Source of the DNA: SAR86 cluster bacterium
Lineage (GTDB): Bacteria; Pseudomonadota; Gammaproteobacteria; Magnimaribacterales; Magnimaribacteraceae
Length of the DNA: 64,000 nucleotides
NCBI GenBank assembly: GCA_029268615.1
Contig: JAQWNM010000005.1
Coordinates: 62,001-126,000 of the forward strand
Direction: 5' to 3'
Under the pieces are notes generated by a model. That model ran no database searches. It was not told the DNA's origin and worked only from the letters and a program-made list of their open reading frames with translations. The translations under genes and the position numbers were made by a program. Shown here one piece after another: positions 43,727-53,731 of this stretch (its first letter is position 1; every line of letters starts with the position of its first letter).

Positions 43727-44746
43727 CTATGTATTCTTATTCAAATCTTCCAAATACCAATTTACTGTTTTTTCTAAGCCTGATTTAAAAGTTTCAGAAG
43801 GCGACCAATTCAAATCTTTTTTTATTTTGCTGCAGTCTATAGCATACCGCAGATCATGCCCCGGCCTATCTTCAACAAAAGAAATTAAATCTTCATAATT
43901 CTTTAATGTGCCTGGTTTATTAGGTATCTTTCTTTCAATTATATCTAAAATCTGATGAACTACTTCGATATTTTTAAGCTCATTATCACCTCCCACATTA
44001 TAACTTTCACCAATTACACCTTTGGTGAGAATTAGATATAAAGCTTTTGCATGGTCTTCAACATAAAGCCAATCTCTAACCTGTTGGCCATCGCCATAAA
44101 CTGGAATAGCTTTTCCGCTTATAGCATTAGTTATCGTTAAAGGTATAAATTTTTCGGGATATTGAAATGGACCATAATTATTAGAACAATTAGATACAAT
44201 TACAGGTAAATTAAAAGTTCTATGCCAAGACCTAACTAAATGGTCTGAGCTTGCTTTTGAAGCAGAATAAGGAGAACTAGGTTTATAATTAGAATCTTCA
44301 GTAAAAGGAGAGTCATGTTTTTTAAGATCTCCAAAGACTTCGTCCGTAGATATATGATGAAAAAGAAAATTCTCTTTTCGCGGTTTATTCAAACTCATCC
44401 AATAACTTCTTGAGACTTCCAAGAGATTATAAGTACCAATGATATTGGTTTGAATAAAATCTGAAGGACCATCAATGGATCTGTCAACATGAGATTCAGC
44501 TGCTAAATGCATTACCCTATCGGGCTGATAATCCTCAAAAATTTTTTCTAAAAAATTTTTATCACAAATATCCCCTTTTTTAAATGAATATCTCTCATTA
44601 ACTTCTTCGAAGTTCAAAGAATCAAGATTAGCTGCGTAAGTCAAATTATCTAGATTTAAAACATGACTATCTGTCTTTCCAATAATATATCTGATTAAAG
44701 CAGATCCAATAAATCCAGCTCCTCCTGTTACTAATAACTTCATCAT
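43727..44746 (-). CDS. rmlB: dTDP-glucose 4,6-dehydratase
   Basis: This 339-residue extended SDR enzyme has NAD motif [11 protein letters not shown], the [13 protein letters not shown] block, the catalytic site STDEVFGDL and [15 protein letters not shown] (Tyr/Lys), and the substrate block [15 protein letters not shown]. It dehydrates dTDP-glucose to dTDP-4-keto-6-deoxyglucose. It lies 7 bases after the sugar C-methyltransferase. No RmlC epimerase is in the window, which argues against simple rhamnose synthesis here. Confidence 0.96.
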   Translation of the reverse strand: MMKLLVTGGAGFIGSALIRYIIGKTDSHVLNLDNLTYAANLDSLNFEEVNERYSFKKGDICDKNFLEKIFEDYQPDRVMHLAAESHVDRSIDGPSDFIQTNIIGTYNLLEVSRSYWMSLNKPRKENFLFHHISTDEVFGDLKKHDSPFTEDSNYKPSSPYSASKASSDHLVRSWHRTFNLPVIVSNCSNNYGPFQYPEKFIPLTITNAISGKAIPVYGDGQQVRDWLYVEDHAKALYLILTKGVIGESYNVGGDNELKNIEVVHQILDIIERKIPNKPGTLKNYEDLISFVEDRPGHDLRYAIDCSKIKKDLNWSPSETFKSGLEKTVNWYLEDLNKNT

Positions 44747-44753
44747 TAACTCT

Positions 44754-45983
44754 TTAAACTTCTATTACCTCAAAATAAGGTAATGGGAAAATTAATTTAG
44801 TTCCTTTTTTCATAAATTTAGGTGCTTTCTTAACTATATGATCTTTATAATTCCAAGCCGTAACTATGAAAGAATCTACTGGATCTAATGTATGTTGTTC
44901 TTCTGAAATAACAGGAATATTAAAAAATGGAAATATTTTACCTATCTTTGTAGGGGTAGTGTCAACGCAATATTCGAGATCAGAATTATCAAGCTCCAAA
45001 AAAGAGAATAAGGTAAAAGCCTTAGCAGTAGCTCCATAAGCACCAATTCTTTTTCCACCTGCTTGGTCTAGTCTTATTTCCTGTAGAACTTTATCTTTTA
45101 AAGAAGAAGCATTCTCATTAAAATGAGAAAATATCTTATCTTCTAAGAATAAGGAATCTTCCTTTTCAACATATTCTTCAACTATTGGCTCTATAGGCCT
45201 AGAGCCTTTCCTAGAAGCAATAAAAACTAAAGATCCTCCATGAAGATTAGTTTCTAAAAGACTGGTAATCTCCAAAGAATAAAAATCTAGTAAAGTTTGC
45301 ATGGACTTAACTGAATAATAAAACATATGTTCATGATAAATTTGGTCTAGCTCACCATTTTCCAATGTTGGAATTGCGTATGCATTTTCAATAATAAATG
45401 ATCCATTCTCAGAAAGAAGTGCGCAAACTCCTTCAAGCATCGGCTTAGGGAACTTATTATGAGCAAACATATGTCTTGCTATAACTAGATCTTGAGCCCC
45501 ATAATCTTTAAGAATTTTTGAAGCAGTTTCAGGAGTAAAGAATTCAGCGATAGTTTTAACCCCTTCTCTATTGGCTATAGCAGCTATATTTTCTGCAGGA
45601 TCTATACCTAAAACTGAAGCAACATTTGGCTCTAAAGATTTAAGGAAGAGACCAGTATTACTCCCTAATTCTAAACAATTTGTTCTATTGTCTACAATAT
45701 TCCTTTCCTTTAAATAAGATATCAAGATTTCATAGTGTTGAAATTGAGAATCAGTATCTGGAGTCATATAAGAGTAATTCTTATAAAGATCCTCCTCATT
45801 TAAACAATTTCTTAACTGAAGAGAGCTACATGAATCACAAAAATCAACAATTAAAGGATAGAGTCTTGATTCTTCATCTAAAGAACTAATAAAATTATTA
45901 GCTGGCGGCGAAGAGCCTATATCTATAACTTCTCTTACTATTTTGTTGCAGATACGACAAGAGCTCTCTAAGATTTTAGTCAT
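44754..45983 (-). CDS. NDP-hexose C-methyltransferase-like protein
   Basis: This 409-residue protein has the three-part architecture of sugar C-methyltransferases: an N-terminal zinc domain (CRICN at ~10-14 and CDSCSSLQL), a SAM-binding domain ([14 protein letters not shown], then [22 protein letters not shown]), and a C-terminal Rossmann-like domain ([16 protein letters not shown] ... [19 protein letters not shown]). Such enzymes methylate C3 of dTDP-4-keto-deoxysugars. Being directly upstream of rmlB and rmlA, it likely makes a branched dTDP-sugar for a surface glycan. Confidence 0.86.
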   Translation of the reverse strand: MTKILESSCRICNKIVREVIDIGSSPPANNFISSLDEESRLYPLIVDFCDSCSSLQLRNCLNEEDLYKNYSYMTPDTDSQFQHYEILISYLKERNIVDNRTNCLELGSNTGLFLKSLEPNVASVLGIDPAENIAAIANREGVKTIAEFFTPETASKILKDYGAQDLVIARHMFAHNKFPKPMLEGVCALLSENGSFIIENAYAIPTLENGELDQIYHEHMFYYSVKSMQTLLDFYSLEITSLLETNLHGGSLVFIASRKGSRPIEPIVEEYVEKEDSLFLEDKIFSHFNENASSLKDKVLQEIRLDQAGGKRIGAYGATAKAFTLFSFLELDNSDLEYCVDTTPTKIGKIFPFFNIPVISEEQHTLDPVDSFIVTAWNYKDHIVKKAPKFMKKGTKLIFPLPYFEVIEV

Positions 45984-46023
45984 TTTTAAAATTTATTCAA
46001 TTTTCGAGACATAAAAACAAGAA

Positions 46024-47130
46024 CTATAAACAATTAGACTCTAAAATAGCTAAATATTTTGACTTAACTACATTTGTTGAATATTTTTCTACAACTTTTT
46101 TTCTTCCATATTGTCCTAATTCAATTCTTTTATCAGGATTTTTAATTAAAAAATTTAAAGCGTTTAGCCAGTCCTCATTTGTTTTAACTAATAGACCATC
46201 TTTCTGATTTTCTAAAATAATAGAACTTGTTCCATAATCCGAAGCAACCACTGGCAGGCCTATCGCCATATATTGCATAGCTTTTAGCCCTCCCTTACCT
46301 AAACCCCACTCATCAAAGAAGATAGGATAAATACCTATATCAATAGATTGTAAATCATCTATCTCATGATCCTTAGACCATTGAATAACCTCTAAATCTA
46401 TCCCAGGTAATTTATAATCAAAATTACCAATTATCTTTAATTTAAAATCATGCATCTCTGACAAACTCATAAAAACTTCTTTTAAAGAATCAAGATAAGG
46501 TTTTGAACTAAAAGTTCCTGTCCAACCAATGACAACTTTTCTTTCCTTTTTAGAAGAATGCCTGGGTACAAAATAATCTGTATTTAAAGAACAGGGTATG
46601 TAATCCGAAGCATGCTTATAATTTAAATTTCTGCAATAATCTAGATGAAAAGGTGAGCTGATAATTACATGATCAGAATTCTTTATTAAATATTTAGTCT
46701 TTCTAGATCCTCCTTTTAATTTAGCAATTATCCAAGAAGTAAAAGAGGTCTTGTTAAAAGATAAATCTATATGAACAAAGTCATCAAAATCAAAGATTAA
46801 AGACTTAGACAACCCTCTCACAGCCCTTTCAAATAAAGTTCCAATCGGAGAAACCCACATAAAGACATAGACTAAATCATAATCTTTAATTCTAAATAAA
46901 ATTTTAATTCTTTTTAGATAACCTCTAATAGTGCCGAGAAATTTCCTTGCATAATGTCCTTCTTGGTGAAGAATTGACCATAAATCCATATCAGAAAAAT
47001 TTGATACCTCCACCTCAAAACCATTCTCTTGCCAATTTTCAATATATTGCTCGTACTTTAATCTTTGGCCTGCCGCAACTCCTTCTGGATAAGGACAAAG
47101 TACTAAAATCTTCTTCTTACTATCTATCAA
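46024..47130 (-). CDS. Glycosyltransferase, GT-B fold (GT4-like)
   Basis: This is a protein of about 368 residues. No ATG starts are present near the N-terminus. A TTG at 47130, giving an 11-base overlap with the upstream gene, fits the conserved start KKKILVLCPYPEGVAAGQRLKYEQY; a TTG at 47172 would give a 53-base overlap. The C-terminal donor-binding domain has VVIGWTGTFSS and GKGGLKAMQYMAIGLPVVASDYGTSS. It probably transfers a sugar during surface glycan assembly, following a second glycosyltransferase. Donor and acceptor are unknown. Confidence 0.82.
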   Translation of the reverse strand: MIDSKKKILVLCPYPEGVAAGQRLKYEQYIENWQENGFEVEVSNFSDMDLWSILHQEGHYARKFLGTIRGYLKRIKILFRIKDYDLVYVFMWVSPIGTLFERAVRGLSKSLIFDFDDFVHIDLSFNKTSFTSWIIAKLKGGSRKTKYLIKNSDHVIISSPFHLDYCRNLNYKHASDYIPCSLNTDYFVPRHSSKKERKVVIGWTGTFSSKPYLDSLKEVFMSLSEMHDFKLKIIGNFDYKLPGIDLEVIQWSKDHEIDDLQSIDIGIYPIFFDEWGLGKGGLKAMQYMAIGLPVVASDYGTSSIILENQKDGLLVKTNEDWLNALNFLIKNPDKRIELGQYGRKKVVEKYSTNVVKSKYLAILESNCL

Positions 47131-48325
47131 GATGATTGTAAATTTGTTGATAAGACTGGACGCCCCTTTCAAGAGAAAAATTTTCTTCAGCTACTTTTCT
47201 GCATCTTCTTTTGATGTCAGGTTCTTTTGATAATTGCATTATTTCCTGCAAACCTTCTTGCAGAGATTCTCTGTTAAAATCTTTAATGGAAACGCCAACA
47301 TTATTGGCTTCTAATATATCAGTCATATCACCTATACCATGATTTCCGAGACAAGGTACTCCTGATCCAAGAAATTCTCCTAATTTTGTAGGTGCAGAAG
47401 AAATTTTAGAATAAAAGGGTTTAATAAAGAATATACCTGCATCCATTTGTTGCATAAAATTAGCCACTTCATCCTGATTAGCTTCAATTAAGATAACATT
47501 TTTTTGATCTATATCTAGATCATCTAACTTCTTCTGAATTAAATCATGTTGCCCTTTATTTAAAATAAAAAATCTTGCTGAGGGATCTATTTTTTGGAGC
47601 ATCTGATAACAAACTAAAGCTTCTTCAAAAGCATACCAAAGAGTAACTGAACCTACATGACCTAAAGTAAAAGGTTTATTAAGGCTTGACTCTTCTATCC
47701 CTTTTTCTTGGGGAAGATTAAATACCTTTAAATTTGCACAGGTTGTTATAACCTTAAATTCTTTATTTATGCTCTGTAAATAAGGAAAGGATTTAATCTC
47801 TTTTACTCCAGCTCGAGTTAAAGAAACAATTATATCTGCGTTTAAAAAGAAAGATTTTTCTAGAAACTTTGCTATTTTATACAACATACCTTTTTTTTTC
47901 CAAGAACCGCTATCAACTTTTTCATCAGGCCATAGCCCTCTCATATCAAAAATAAATTTCGTGCCCAATAATTTTTTTACAAATACTCCTATAAGAGCGG
48001 GGACATAACTTCGAACATGAATTATTGATATTTTATTTCTGTAAGAAATCATAAATGCCACTAAACACCCCAAAAATATATCAAAACCTGTAGCTAAGGC
48101 CGTTGGAGACTTGTGATAGTCCAGGCTCTTCCATTTTATTCCACAATCTAAACAATCTTGTCTCATGTTGATAATTCTTTCTTGGTCAAGAATATCTTTC
48201 TTCTTTTCGAAACTTAATAACCATATCTCATTATTCTTAGACAGTTCTTTCAAATAACTCCAAACTTGAGAATAGCCTAAAGGTTCAAGAATTCCGTCGT
48301 AAGAAATATAAAGAATCTTGGACAT
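47120..48325 (-). CDS. Glycosyltransferase, GT-B fold (GT4-like)
   Basis: This 401-residue protein has the acceptor-binding N-terminus MSKILYISYDGILEPLGYSQVWSYLKELS, a middle FIFDMRGLWPDEKV, and a donor-site segment LGHVGSVTLWYAF with the later APTKLGEFLGSGVPCLG. It is tandem with another glycosyltransferase and 11 bases downstream of a methyltransferase, as expected in an O-antigen/capsule-type cluster. The sugar specificity cannot be read from the sequence. Confidence 0.86.
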   Translation of the reverse strand: MSKILYISYDGILEPLGYSQVWSYLKELSKNNEIWLLSFEKKKDILDQERIINMRQDCLDCGIKWKSLDYHKSPTALATGFDIFLGCLVAFMISYRNKISIIHVRSYVPALIGVFVKKLLGTKFIFDMRGLWPDEKVDSGSWKKKGMLYKIAKFLEKSFFLNADIIVSLTRAGVKEIKSFPYLQSINKEFKVITTCANLKVFNLPQEKGIEESSLNKPFTLGHVGSVTLWYAFEEALVCYQMLQKIDPSARFFILNKGQHDLIQKKLDDLDIDQKNVILIEANQDEVANFMQQMDAGIFFIKPFYSKISSAPTKLGEFLGSGVPCLGNHGIGDMTDILEANNVGVSIKDFNRESLQEGLQEIMQLSKEPDIKRRCRKVAEENFSLERGVQSYQQIYNHLDR

Positions 48326-48336
48326 ATTTTATGTTT

Positions 48337-49167
48337 TTATTTTTTCTTGTATGCGAGGCTAACCCAATGAGGTGTTTTATCTGAAAAAGATATTCTTTCA
48401 AACCCAGCCTCTTCAAGCATTATAGTAATGTCTTTTTTACTAAAACGTTGCTCTAATCTTGTGCCAAACCTATCTAATGCATCTGTCTTTAAAAAATAAA
48501 AAGGTTTGTTTCTGTAATCTGATAAAGGGAAATTATCAATATTGAATCCTATTTTTTCAAACAACATAGCAAATCTAGCAACCGGGAGATAAATTATCAC
48601 AGCTATCATAAAGCATATAACCCGTTTAATAGTAAATGGCATTTTACAGACTGCACCTCTAATTAAATCAGTTAATTTCCATATTGTCTTAAACCACAAA
48701 GGTTTATTCTCAAAATTATAGTAAAGATAAAGTAAAAAAGGAGCTCCTATTTTGAGCAAAGACGCACACGACTTTATGCCTTCAGCTGTATTTGGTATAT
48801 GATGCAAGACACCTAAACAATAGCCAAAATCTTGGGATGATTTTTCAATAGAAATGTTATCTGCTGAAGCTTGATAAAAGTCAATATTCTCTAGATGGGA
48901 AAGTCTTGTTTTAGCCACTTTAATTGCTTTTTTACTAGGCTCAATACAATTCAAATGTTTTACCTTAGGAGCTACAAATTTAGCCCATCTTCCACTTCCA
49001 CAACCCATATCAAAACCTTTAACATCATCACCTAGATCCTTAAAGGGGAATATATCAAAGTACTGGTTAAATGCTTTCTTAATATCTTGATCGCTTAATG
49101 CAGATTGATCATAAGTTGACCACTCATTCCCAAAATCTTCTACAACTTTATCGTCAATGTTACTCAT
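48337..49167 (-). CDS. SAM-dependent methyltransferase (class I)
   Basis: This 276-residue protein has SAM motif I as VKGFDMGCGSGRWAKFVAP and motif II/III as LGVLHHIPNTAEGIKSCASLLKIGAPFLLYLYY. A hydrophobic patch (ICFMIAVIIYLPVARFAML) could be a membrane contact. It sits between the NeuC-like epimerase and glycosyltransferases, so methylation of a glycan or lipid-linked sugar is likely. It is preceded by 119 gene-free bases. Confidence 0.82.
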   Translation of the reverse strand: MSNIDDKVVEDFGNEWSTYDQSALSDQDIKKAFNQYFDIFPFKDLGDDVKGFDMGCGSGRWAKFVAPKVKHLNCIEPSKKAIKVAKTRLSHLENIDFYQASADNISIEKSSQDFGYCLGVLHHIPNTAEGIKSCASLLKIGAPFLLYLYYNFENKPLWFKTIWKLTDLIRGAVCKMPFTIKRVICFMIAVIIYLPVARFAMLFEKIGFNIDNFPLSDYRNKPFYFLKTDALDRFGTRLEQRFSKKDITIMLEEAGFERISFSDKTPHWVSLAYKKK

Positions 49168-49286
49168 CTTTAATATTTAAATTTATGGTATATTAAAAAA
49201 TTCTTCACTTTACGAGATAGACACATAACATACAACTCCTAAGTATTTTAAAGATTTTCAAAGACACTTTACATTTAATCTTAAAA

Positions 49287-50447
49287 TTAACTTAAATCAT
49301 AAAATGGCTTCATTAAAAGATCTTTAAAGGATGCATCTTCTAAAATTTGAATTATTTTCTGTGATGCTCCACCTTCTCCATATGGATTATCAGTCAATTC
49401 AAGACTTTTTTGAAATGATTCAGAATAAAGATTATCTATAGCTTTAATTATAGAATTCTTGTCAGGATTACAATCAATTATACTGGATGCCCTTAATCGA
49501 CCATCCTGCCTATGACCTATATTGATTGTTCCTTTACAAAAAGAAGGAACTTCTGAAATCCCGCTTGAAGAATTTCCTACCACTCCATCTACTTGAGCTA
49601 TGCATGATAAGTATCTTAAGTGCCCCAAAGAAGTGAAGGAATATGCATTATTATTTGATAATACAAAATCTTCGATCATTGAAAATAAAATACTGCTATC
49701 TGTGTCTGCATTGGGCATAGTAAAAATAAGTTGCGTATCTTTTAAAGAAGTTAAAGATTTCATTAATTCTTTCATCTGATCTTGAGAAGAATATTCTTCA
49801 AGCGTCACAGGGTGGAAAGTAATTAAAAGATTTTTTTCTTTAAATTTTAAACCTAATGAATCCTCCAATTCTTCTTTATCCATGAGTTGAAGTCTTTTTA
49901 TACTATCTACACCTAAACCTCCAACCATAAAAACTTTATCCGGTAATTCGCCAAGTTGAATTACCCTTTTCTTATATTCTTCTGCAGCAACAAAGTGAAA
50001 GTGGGATATTTTAGTAATTGAATGCCTAATTGCTTCATCGATAGCACCTTCTGCCCTCTCACCTCCACTAATGTGAGCAATGGGTATTCTATTAAACATA
50101 GCGGCAATTGCGGAAGCAAAGATTTCAAACCTATCTCCGAGTATTAAAACTAGATCAGGTTTTAAATCTTGGTATGCACGAGAAATTTCTTTAAGAGCAA
50201 TAGCAGTAGAGCTGGATAAACCTAAAGGGGTATCAGAAATTAAATTAATATCAATTTTATAATCTATTTTGAAACCATCTTTTTCAATATCTTTATATGT
50301 TAATCCAAATTTCTCTGATAAATGCATACCTGTAGCTATAATTTGGAGGTCAAATTCCTGAGATTGTTCTATTAATGATATCAAGTGAGACAAAAGACCA
50401 TACTCAGCTCGAGTTCCAGTAACTACACATATTTTGCGTTTGGTCAT
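49287..50447 (-). CDS. Hydrolysing UDP-N-acetylglucosamine 2-epimerase (NeuC family)
   Basis: This 386-residue protein matches NeuC/LegG-like enzymes: CVVTGTRAEYGLLSHLI, LVLILGDRFEIFASAIAA, HISGGERAEGAIDEAIRHSITKISHFHFVA, NSSSGISEVPSF and CKGTINIGHRQDGRLR. They release ManNAc or a 2,4-diacetamido mannose analogue for nonulosonic acid synthesis. The expected partners NeuB (synthase) and NeuA (cytidylyltransferase) are absent from the window. They may lie elsewhere, or the product is used differently. Confidence 0.88.
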   Translation of the reverse strand: MTKRKICVVTGTRAEYGLLSHLISLIEQSQEFDLQIIATGMHLSEKFGLTYKDIEKDGFKIDYKIDINLISDTPLGLSSSTAIALKEISRAYQDLKPDLVLILGDRFEIFASAIAAMFNRIPIAHISGGERAEGAIDEAIRHSITKISHFHFVAAEEYKKRVIQLGELPDKVFMVGGLGVDSIKRLQLMDKEELEDSLGLKFKEKNLLITFHPVTLEEYSSQDQMKELMKSLTSLKDTQLIFTMPNADTDSSILFSMIEDFVLSNNNAYSFTSLGHLRYLSCIAQVDGVVGNSSSGISEVPSFCKGTINIGHRQDGRLRASSIIDCNPDKNSIIKAIDNLYSESFQKSLELTDNPYGEGGASQKIIQILEDASFKDLLMKPFYDLS

Positions 50448-50505
50448 GATTAAGAAATAATTTCCATAACTTTAATAATTAATTTCTTCTACTCTAATTT
50501 ATTTT

Positions 50506-51633
50506 TTATTCTTTGTGAGGTGTTATTAAATATTTTTTTCCAGTTGCCTGTTTTGAGTAATCTAAAATACTCTCTTCATGAAGAGCTTCTTGTAAAGAAA
50601 TTTCTTTGGAGTAATTACTTACAAAAGTTGTTTTTATTTCATCAGAGACCCTTTTTCTTAAAGCCTGAAATTTCTCAGGGCCTATCTTTCCTATAAAAGG
50701 CGTCAAAAGCCAACCACCTATTCCCCAAGACATGCCATAAGCTCTATTTAAAGTTGTTGGAGATCTATCTAACCCACCATATATGTATACCTGTTTATAA
50801 GTTGTTGAACCATAAATACTATGTTCTGCAGAATTTTTATTAGCCGCTATCTCCATAGCAGTTAAAACTTGGCCTGATAATTTTCCACCACCTATTGCGT
50901 CAAAAGCTAAAGTTGACTCAGAAGCAACTAATGCTTCTACTAGACTGGTCATAAAATCTTCATTACTAGAATTACAAACGAACTCGGCTCCTAAACTTCG
51001 TAATTTATCTTCTTGATCTGCAGTTCTCACTATATTAACTAGGGGTACTCCATCCATTTTACAAACCTTTACCAACATCTGCCCCAGATTAGACGCAGCT
51101 GCTGTATGCACTAGGCCTTTATGCCCTTCTGATTTCATTGTTTCCACCATACCTAAAGTTGTTAGTGGATTAACAAAACAAGAGGCAGCTTCTGAGGGAG
51201 AAGTTCCCTCATTCATAATTAAGCAACTAGAAGCAGGAACGCATCTGTATTGTGAATACATCGCTCCTCCAGCGACTCCAACAACTTTGCCTATTAAATC
51301 CTTAGCATTCTCACCAGCATCCTCAATAACCCCAGCGCCCTCATTACCTACCGGTAATGACTTTCCAAGTCTTGGTTGAACCATTCTCATAAGAGGTTCA
51401 GGAATATCAATCACAGCCACAATATTTTCTTTATGGCCTTCCACTTTGAGAGAATTGACGTCAGCTGGACCTAGTAAAAGTCCTAAATCAGACGGATTAA
51501 TTGGAGTAGCTTCAACTCTAATTAACACTTCATTTTCTTTGGGTGTTGGCTTTTTCTCTTCAATTAAAGATAATTTAAGTTTTCCTTCATTAGTAACTTC
51601 AGATCTAATTTGTATTGAAATTCCTTCATTCAT
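50506..51633 (-). CDS. Zinc-less medium-chain dehydrogenase/reductase
   Basis: This 375-residue MDR protein has the N-domain segment ATPINPSDLGLLLGP, VGNEGAGVIEDAG, and the NADP segment HTAAASNLGQMLVKVCK where typical members have GAxGGVG. The insert between these (VIDIPEPLMRMVQPRLGKSLP) is unlike most quinone reductases. The catalytic substrate is unknown. It precedes the sugar cluster in the minus block and follows a cupin gene by 23 bases, so they may be co-transcribed. Confidence 0.8.
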   Translation of the reverse strand: MNEGISIQIRSEVTNEGKLKLSLIEEKKPTPKENEVLIRVEATPINPSDLGLLLGPADVNSLKVEGHKENIVAVIDIPEPLMRMVQPRLGKSLPVGNEGAGVIEDAGENAKDLIGKVVGVAGGAMYSQYRCVPASSCLIMNEGTSPSEAASCFVNPLTTLGMVETMKSEGHKGLVHTAAASNLGQMLVKVCKMDGVPLVNIVRTADQEDKLRSLGAEFVCNSSNEDFMTSLVEALVASESTLAFDAIGGGKLSGQVLTAMEIAANKNSAEHSIYGSTTYKQVYIYGGLDRSPTTLNRAYGMSWGIGGWLLTPFIGKIGPEKFQALRKRVSDEIKTTFVSNYSKEISLQEALHEESILDYSKQATGKKYLITPHKE

Positions 51634-51656
51634 TTTTTTTCCTTTTTATTAAAATT

Positions 51657-52181
51657 CTATTCGTCAAAATCACTATCAATCAAGACAGCTATTAGGGTAG
51701 CTGGTTGTTTACCATTATTTCTCCATGCATGATTTGTTCCTCTCTGGACTACAACATCAAAAGGCTTAAGATCGACTTCATCTTCATCTAATATTAAAGT
51801 TATGTCCCCTTCTAGTAAAATAATATAATCAATAGTGCCAGTCTCGTGCATAGCATGATGCCTAGAAACATCCACCCTATGATGAGCAGCGCCGATTTGT
51901 TTAAATGCTTCTTCTGCTAATTCATTTAATATTTCATCAGATATATTATCTGGAGTGGGATTAATCTGAAAATACCTAAATTTTGTACAGCTTTTATCAG
52001 GTGAAAGAACTATATCAATATCTGCCTTATCACTTTTATCCATTCTATCTGTAACTTTGCTATCTGTATTCCATATTTCAAACAAGCCTCCCACCTCTTC
52101 GCCAATAGATCTTGATGGTGGTCCATCTATTAAAATAACAGACTTACCTTTCGAGTTATGCCCAGTTACTATTCTTCTCAT
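51657..52181 (-). CDS. Cupin-domain protein
   Basis: This 174-residue cupin has a beta-barrel core in the second half: HHAMHETGTIDYIILLEGDITLILDEDEVDLKPFDVVVQRGTNHAWRNNG. The pattern H..GTIDY..L..GE and a later H matches the metal-binding cupin motifs 1 and 2 (H-E, then H). Many such proteins are annotated as cupin 2 family and occur next to SDRs and reductases. The function is unknown. The gene lies 32 bases after an SDR. Confidence 0.8.
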   Translation of the reverse strand: MRRIVTGHNSKGKSVILIDGPPSRSIGEEVGGLFEIWNTDSKVTDRMDKSDKADIDIVLSPDKSCTKFRYFQINPTPDNISDEILNELAEEAFKQIGAAHHRVDVSRHHAMHETGTIDYIILLEGDITLILDEDEVDLKPFDVVVQRGTNHAWRNNGKQPATLIAVLIDSDFDE

Positions 52182-52213
52182 AAAATATAAAAGACTAAAT
52201 TAGTAAGTTTGAT

Positions 52214-52990
52214 TTATCGAACACTAGTTTGACCTCCATCTACGGGTATTAGCTGTCCCGTAATGAAGTGAGATGCATCTGAAGCAAAAAAAACCATTAC
52301 AGGACCAAGATCCTTTTCTGGATCTCCATATTTGCCCCCTATAAAAATATTTTTAAAATTTATCCATTCATTTGCAGCCTTTTGTTCTTCATTCAAAGAA
52401 GAAACTGCAGATCGAAACATTGGAGTATCAATAGCCGGCAGGATCGCATTAACCCTTACATTATCTTTTCCCCAACTTCCTGCTGCACTCCTAGTCCATG
52501 AATGCACAGCTCCTTTTGCAGCTGAATAAGCTACTGCCCCTGGTTCTGGTCTTTGCCCTGAAATAGATCCAAAGTTAATTATAGAGCCGCCACCTGATTC
52601 TTTCATATATCTATATGCTATCTGATTAGTCAACATAGTTCCCCTAACATTGACAGCAAACATATGATCCCAATCCTCAACTTTTACTTCAGCAGGATCA
52701 GATCCGCTTTGTATTGCAGCCGGATGAGCAAGTACATCTAGACCGCCTAAAGAATCTATTGCCTCAGCAAAAGATTCTTCTACGCTGTTTTTATCTGAAA
52801 CATCTACTTTTAAAAATTTAGCTGAGCCAGGTCCTTGATTATTTGCAATTTTACAAACTGAAGATCCCATATCATCTAGAACATCCATCCCAAAAACATT
52901 TGCACCTGATTTCACATACATTTTTAAAGTCGCTTCCCCCATACCTCTTGAGGCGCCAGTTACGATAATTCGCTTACCTTCTAATTCCAA
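52214..52990 (-). CDS. Short-chain dehydrogenase/reductase
   Basis: This 258-residue classical SDR has NAD(P) motif VTGASRGMGEA, the catalytic serine in NFGSISGQRPEPGAVAYSAAKGA with Y-x3-K, and DNVRVNAILPAIDTPMF at the C-terminal side. It starts with TTG five bases after AAGGAGG, a strong SD. It probably oxidises or reduces a hydroxyl/keto substrate. The adjacent cupin and MDR genes may use the same intermediate. Confidence 0.9.
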   Translation of the reverse strand: MELEGKRIIVTGASRGMGEATLKMYVKSGANVFGMDVLDDMGSSVCKIANNQGPGSAKFLKVDVSDKNSVEESFAEAIDSLGGLDVLAHPAAIQSGSDPAEVKVEDWDHMFAVNVRGTMLTNQIAYRYMKESGGGSIINFGSISGQRPEPGAVAYSAAKGAVHSWTRSAAGSWGKDNVRVNAILPAIDTPMFRSAVSSLNEEQKAANEWINFKNIFIGGKYGDPEKDLGPVMVFFASDASHFITGQLIPVDGGQTSVR

Positions 52991-53026
52991 TTAATCCTCC
53001 TTCTTAAAATAAATGATAAATTTAAT

Positions 53027-53722
53027 TTATAGATTATATTGCAAAATATTATTTTCTTTCAATTTTGAAGAAAAAGCATAACTTAATGAAAAGATACTTA
53101 TCACACTTATTAAAACTATAAACTTCTGCACCAAGGCGGCCTCTCTTAATGCTTGATTACTTTCCAAGGGACTGCCACTGAAAATTTGATAAAAAACATA
53201 AAAGAAGGTCGATAATAAATAAAATGAAGTTATATATGTATATTTATTAGGGACAGAACTCCTATACAAAACAATGACATAAAATATAGAACCCGGAATT
53301 AGCAGTCTAAATGCATTAATTGCAAAGTATATATGCATATCTCTATAAAGGTCATGAGGTGTTAATCCAATAGCAGCAAAGAATATAGTTCCTAAAAAGA
53401 AAAAAGCAGATCCTATTAAAGCTAAATTATGAGTTAAAGAATTTTCTTTAAATAATCTTGGAATAAATATAAAACTAATTCCTACTAATAAAAATAGAAA
53501 CATTGCCATATTAAAAAAAAATGCTGAAATAAAATTAACCTCACCTGAATGAGATTTATAACCCCCTAAGTCACTTAAAAAGTTCAACGCTATTGAATAA
53601 CCTTCTTGACTTGGATCAAGAATATTTCCTCCGGGATAAAAATAGCTTGCTACTACAACTGAAAATATAAAAAAAATAACTACAAAACGAAGAATTTTTA
53701 CTGACCAAAATTTTAATATCAT
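53027..53722 (-). CDS. Six-span membrane protein, DUF998-like
   Basis: This 231-residue protein has about six hydrophobic segments (around 9-28, 64-86, 97-118, 130-150, 158-177 and 200-220). The segment NFLSDLGGYKSHSGE after the first span and TPHDLYRDMHIYFAINAFRLL in the middle fit the DUF998 family of integral membrane proteins. It has no known function. It follows the SnoaL-like gene by 9 bases on the same strand. Confidence 0.65.
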   Translation of the reverse strand: MILKFWSVKILRFVVIFFIFSVVVASYFYPGGNILDPSQEGYSIALNFLSDLGGYKSHSGEVNFISAFFFNMAMFLFLLVGISFIFIPRLFKENSLTHNLALIGSAFFFLGTIFFAAIGLTPHDLYRDMHIYFAINAFRLLIPGSIFYVIVLYRSSVPNKYTYITSFYLLSTFFYVFYQIFSGSPLESNQALREAALVQKFIVLISVISIFSLSYAFSSKLKENNILQYNL

Positions 53723-53731
53723 TTATAAAAA

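Noticed and set aside
42815-44746. Complete rhamnose pathway
   Set aside because: RmlC is absent and the RmlD-like gene is 10 kb away beside unrelated genes; only RmlA and RmlB are firmly identified.
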